Below the pieces are notes generated by a model, which saw only the letters and a program-made list of their open reading frames with translations, was not told the DNA's origin and did not search any database. Position numbers and translations under genes: made by a program. A stretch of DNA of 28,014 nucleotides from assembly GCA_905206455.1 (NCBI GenBank), contig CAJLHL010000018.1:1-28014 (forward strand). The letters run 5' to 3'. Source of the DNA: an uncultured Eubacteriales bacterium (GTDB lineage: Bacteria; Bacillota; Clostridia; Peptostreptococcales; Anaerovoracaceae). This document shows positions 24,523 to 28,014 of the stretch, in pieces. Each line of letters opens with the position of its first letter. Position 1 is the first letter of the stretch.

Positions 24523-26340
24523 ATGAATACCGTTCTTCAATATGCGCTCTATCTGGCAGTGCTGGTTATACTGGCGATTCCACTGGGCGCTTATATCAAA
24601 AAAGTAATGGACGGAGAAAAGACTTTTCTTTCGAGGATCCTGACTCCGTGTGAAAACGCGGTTTTCAAGGTAATGCATATCGATAGAGAAGAGCAGATGA
24701 ACTGGAAAAAATATCTGGTCAGCGTTCTCCTTTTCTCCGGCATTGGACTGATCTTTCTATTTCTCCTGCAGATGCTGCAGGGCTTTCTTCCGTGGAATCC
24801 GGAGGGCCTTCCGGGTGTCAAATGGGATTTGTCGTTTAATACAGCAGCCAGCTTCGTAACGAATACAAACTGGCAGGCGTATACCGGAGAAGCGACGCTG
24901 AGTTATCTAACTCAGGCATTGGGTCTGACGGTACAGAACTTCGTATCGGCTGCGACGGGTATCGCTGTGTTATTCGCGCTGATCCGGGGCTTTATGAAAG
25001 TCAAAGCTGACGGACTGGGCAGTTTCTGGGTGGATATGACCAGAATCGTTATTCACATTCTGATTCCTCTGAACCTGGTAATCGCACTTTGTCTGGCCGG
25101 CGGCGGTGTAATTCAGAATCTTCACGGTAGTGAAAAGGTAACTCTTCTTGAGCCGATCGCGGTGACAGAAGAAGGCGAGATTATCGAAGACGCTGTCATC
25201 GATACGGAAAACAATACAGTGACGGTGGACGGCCAGACGGTAGAAGGTGCGGAAATCGTAACCGAACAATTCGTCCCAATGGGACCGGCTGCCAGCCAGG
25301 TTGCGATTAAGCAGTCCGGTACGAACGGCGGCGGCTTTATGGGCGTAAACTCCGCTCACCCGCTGGAAAATCCAAATCCGTTTACGAATTTGCTGGAAAT
25401 GATTTCGCTGCTCTTGATTCCTGCGGCTCTGTGTTTTACCTTCGGAAAGAGTGTGAAGAATAAGAAACAGGGCGTGGCGATTTTCATGGCGATGTTCCTG
25501 TGTCTCGTCGTGGCGCTGGGGATCGTGGCTGTCAATGAACAGATGGCTACGCCGCAGTTAGCGCAGGACGGCGCGGTCAATATCACCGCAGTCGATCAGG
25601 CGGGCGGAAATATGGAAGGTAAGGAAACGCGATTCGGTATCGCCACATCTTCCACATGGGCAGCCTTTACGACGGCGGCTTCCAACGGTTCTGTAAACTC
25701 CATGCACGACAGTTATACGCCGCTGGGCGGTATGATTCCGATGCTGCTGATGATGCTGGGAGAGGTCGTGTTCGGCGGAACGGGCTGCGGCTTGTACGGT
25801 ATGCTCGCTTTCGCGATACTCGCGGTATTCATCGCTGGTCTGATGGTAGGCCGGACGCCGGAATTTATCGGCAAGAAAATCGAGCCGTATGAGATGAAGT
25901 GGGCCGTGCTGGTATGTCTGGCGACGCCGATTGCCATTCTCGTCGGCAGCGGACTCGCCGCAATCGTACCTGAGGTAGCGGACAGTCTGAATAACAGCGG
26001 CGCTCACGGACTTTCCGAAGTCCTCTACTCATATGCGTCCGCCGGAGGAAACAACGGTTCCGCATTTGCAGGTTTTAATGCGAATACCGTCTTCCTCAAT
26101 GTATCGATCGGCCTTGTCATGCTGTTCGTAAGATTCCTTCCGATTATCGGAACTCTGGCGATCGCCGGAAGTCTTGTTAAGAAAAAGAGAATCGCCACGA
26201 CGGCGGGCACGCTTTCTACGACAAATGCAATGTTCGTATTCCTGCTGATCGTTGTCGTTCTTCTGGTGGGAGTTCTGAGTTTCTTCCCTGCTCTTTCGCT
26301 GGGACCTATTGCAGAATTCTTCAGCCAGGTAGTGGCATAA
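24523..26340 (+). CDS. kdpA: Potassium-transporting ATPase subunit A (KdpA)
   Basis: KdpA is the potassium-selective membrane channel subunit of the high-affinity KdpFABC pump, used under potassium limitation. The 605-residue protein has about ten hydrophobic helices. Pore-loop segments are TNTNWQAYTGE, GTNGGGFMGVNSAHPLENP, FTTAASNGSVNSMHDS and GNNGSAFAGFNANT, matching the four pore loops of the superfamily. Family members are mostly 550-570 residues; the excess comes mainly from an acidic insertion at about residues 207-249, before FVPMGPAASQVAIK, in a loop expected on the outside. AAAGGAG (24505-24511) within the end of kdpF is the ribosome site. The stop codon overlaps the Shine-Dalgarno of kdpB. 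Confidence 0.97.
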   Translation: MNTVLQYALYLAVLVILAIPLGAYIKKVMDGEKTFLSRILTPCENAVFKVMHIDREEQMNWKKYLVSVLLFSGIGLIFLFLLQMLQGFLPWNPEGLPGVKWDLSFNTAASFVTNTNWQAYTGEATLSYLTQALGLTVQNFVSAATGIAVLFALIRGFMKVKADGLGSFWVDMTRIVIHILIPLNLVIALCLAGGGVIQNLHGSEKVTLLEPIAVTEEGEIIEDAVIDTENNTVTVDGQTVEGAEIVTEQFVPMGPAASQVAIKQSGTNGGGFMGVNSAHPLENPNPFTNLLEMISLLLIPAALCFTFGKSVKNKKQGVAIFMAMFLCLVVALGIVAVNEQMATPQLAQDGAVNITAVDQAGGNMEGKETRFGIATSSTWAAFTTAASNGSVNSMHDSYTPLGGMIPMLLMMLGEVVFGGTGCGLYGMLAFAILAVFIAGLMVGRTPEFIGKKIEPYEMKWAVLVCLATPIAILVGSGLAAIVPEVADSLNNSGAHGLSEVLYSYASAGGNNGSAFAGFNANTVFLNVSIGLVMLFVRFLPIIGTLAIAGSLVKKKRIATTAGTLSTTNAMFVFLLIVVVLLVGVLSFFPALSLGPIAEFFSQVVA

Positions 26341-26356
26341 GGAGGTAACGAATCAA

Positions 26357-28014
26357 ATGTCTACACAAACGAAAAATTCTTTTACCGACGGCAAGATGAT
26401 CCGGAGAGCGGTAAAGGATTCTTTTCTCAAATTGAATCCTAAGATCCAGGTACAGAATCCGGTAATGCTGCTGGTATTTATATCGGCCGTTCTGACATCC
26501 CTTTTATGGGTATGCTCTCTGTTCGGCATCAAGGACGAATCTTCCGGCTTTACGCTGGCGATTGCGATTATCCTCTGGTTTACCGTACTGTTCGCGAACT
26601 TTGCGGAGGCTATCGCGGAAGGACGGGGAAAAGCTCAGGCTGACTCCCTCCGCGCGGCAAAGAAAGATGTGGAAGCCCACAAAATTTCGTCCGTCGATAA
26701 GAAAGACAACTTTACTGTGGTACCGTCCGCATCTTTGACAAAAGGAGATCTGGTCGTCGTCAGAGCGGGAGAACAGATTCCCGCTGACGGTGAAATCGTA
26801 GACGGTGCGGCGTCTGTGGATGAAAGCGCTATTACGGGCGAATCCGCTCCGGTTATCCGGGAGGCAGGCGGAGACCGCAGCGCAGTGACCGGAGGTACTA
26901 CGGTGCTTTCTGACTGGATTGTCGTAAAAGTCACCAGCGAAGCCGGCGAAAGTTTCCTCGACAAGATGATCGCCATGGTAGAAGGCGCTGCGAGAAAGAA
27001 GACGCCGAACGAAATCGCTCTTCAGATTTTTCTGATAGCGCTGTCTATGATTTTTATTCTCGTCACTGTATCTCTGTACTGTTATTCCGTTTTCTCGGCA
27101 AAACAGGCGGGAATCGAAAATCCTACATCGATTACTTCACTGGTAGCGCTGCTGGTTTGTCTGGCGCCTACCACTATCGGAGCCCTGCTGTCGGCGATCG
27201 GTATCGCGGGCATGAGCCGTCTGAATCAGGCGAATGTACTGGCGATGAGCGGCCGCGCCATAGAAGCGGCGGGGGACGTAGATATCCTTATGCTGGATAA
27301 GACGGGTACGATTACCCTCGGTAACCGTCAGGCGGACGCGTTTATCCCTGTGGACGGCGCGGATATTCAGGAACTGGCGGATGCGGCGCAGCTCTCTTCT
27401 CTGGCGGATGAGACGCCGGAAGGCAGAAGCGTGGTTATTCTCGCGAAGGAAAAGTTCGGAATCCGCGGCAGAAGTGTACAGGATAAAGGGATGAGTTTCA
27501 TTCCTTTCACTGCGGTTACGCGGATGAGCGGCGTGGATTTTGACGGAAATGAGATCCGCAAAGGCGCTGCTGATGCAATGCAGGAGTACGTTACGAAAGC
27601 GGGCGGAGTATACTCCGAAGAATGCGCTTCCGTCGTGAATGAGATCGCTTCAAAAGGCGGAACTCCGCTGGTTGTAGCTAAAAACCATAAAATTCTGGGT
27701 GTTATCTATCTGAAGGATATCATCAAACAGGGAGTGCAGGAGAAGTTTGCCGATCTGAGAAAAATGGGAATCAAAACGATTATGATTACAGGCGACAATC
27801 CTGTTACGGCAGCAGCCATCGCCGCAGAGGCAGGCGTGGACGATTTTCTGGCGGAAGCGACGCCGGAGGGCAAGCTCCAGATGATCCGCGATTTTCAGAG
27901 CAAAGGGCATCTGGTTGCGATGACAGGCGACGGTACAAACGACGCTCCGGCTCTCGCGCAGGCTGACGTAGCGGTGGCTATGAACAGCGGCACGCAGGCG
28001 GCTAAGGAAGCCGG
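26357..28014 (+). CDS. kdpB: Potassium-transporting P-type ATPase subunit B (KdpB), 3' end missing
   Basis: KdpB is the ATP-hydrolysing subunit that energises KdpA. The frame opens at ATG 26357, with AAGGAGG (26339-26345) ten bases upstream, and runs through the window end, giving 552 of roughly 690 residues. Visible parts are the N-terminal helices, the actuator-domain motif [10 protein letters not shown], the membrane segment [18 protein letters not shown], the phosphorylation site LDKTGT with Asp314, the nucleotide-domain region including KGAADAM, and the hinge [32 protein letters not shown]. All catalytic motifs in the visible part are intact. The C-terminal helices, kdpC and any kdpDE regulators lie beyond the window. 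Confidence 0.97.
   Translation, partial: [552 protein letters not shown]

Noticed and set aside
24396..24653. An 85-codon frame overlapping kdpF and the start of kdpA
   Set aside because: It runs out of frame across two well-supported kdp genes and has no domain or hydrophobic pattern of its own.
1..28014. CRISPR arrays, tRNA or rRNA genes, insertion sequences, prophage or integration sites
   Set aside because: No regularly spaced repeats, tRNA-like cloverleafs, transposase or phage genes were seen; the region is stable housekeeping sequence.

Overview
The window (about 28 kb, moderate G+C) looks like chromosome from an anaerobic, endospore-forming clostridial Firmicute. The evidence is a spoIVA gene, the order plsX-rnc-smc-ftsY-der-plsY-gpsA with spoIVA close by, a desulfoferrodoxin-like protein, a TudS-like DUF523 protein, strong AGGAGG-type ribosome sites and sigma-A-like promoters. 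I cannot name the genus. Nearly all genes are on the + strand; only spoIVA is on the - strand.

Region 1 (1-10450): the tail of an HD-domain phosphohydrolase, then a 315-base spacer with a strong extended -10 promoter and a hairpin-rich leader, then a purine operon: purL (single chain with fused glutaminase), purE, purC, purF, purM, purN, purD, closed by a strong intrinsic terminator. Together they cover PRPP to FGAM, ring closure to AIR, the carboxylation mutase step and SAICAR synthesis. purK, purB and purH are not in the cluster.

Region 2 (10500-12010): a small redox island. It holds a flavin-reductase-like split-barrel protein with a lysine-rich tail and an unusual desulfoferrodoxin/superoxide-reductase homologue, each behind its own signals. 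The desulfoferrodoxin Shine-Dalgarno lies inside a 16-bp perfect hairpin followed by six T residues. The protein itself has a long N-terminal extension and lacks the family's EKHVP loop. This is the most unusual part of the window.

Region 3 (12039-22072): a housekeeping block behind a clear sigma-A promoter: plsX, rnc, smc, ftsY, der, plsY, gpsA. It combines phosphatidic-acid synthesis (PlsX, PlsY, GpsA) with RNA processing, chromosome condensation, membrane targeting and ribosome assembly. A DUF523 gene follows between two hairpin terminators.

Region 4 (22227-28014): convergent spoIVA (spore coat base ATPase), divergent from a small GIY-YIG protein. A strong terminator follows, then the start of a kdp potassium-pump operon: kdpF (29 codons), kdpA (with an extracellular insertion) and kdpB, which is cut by the window end.
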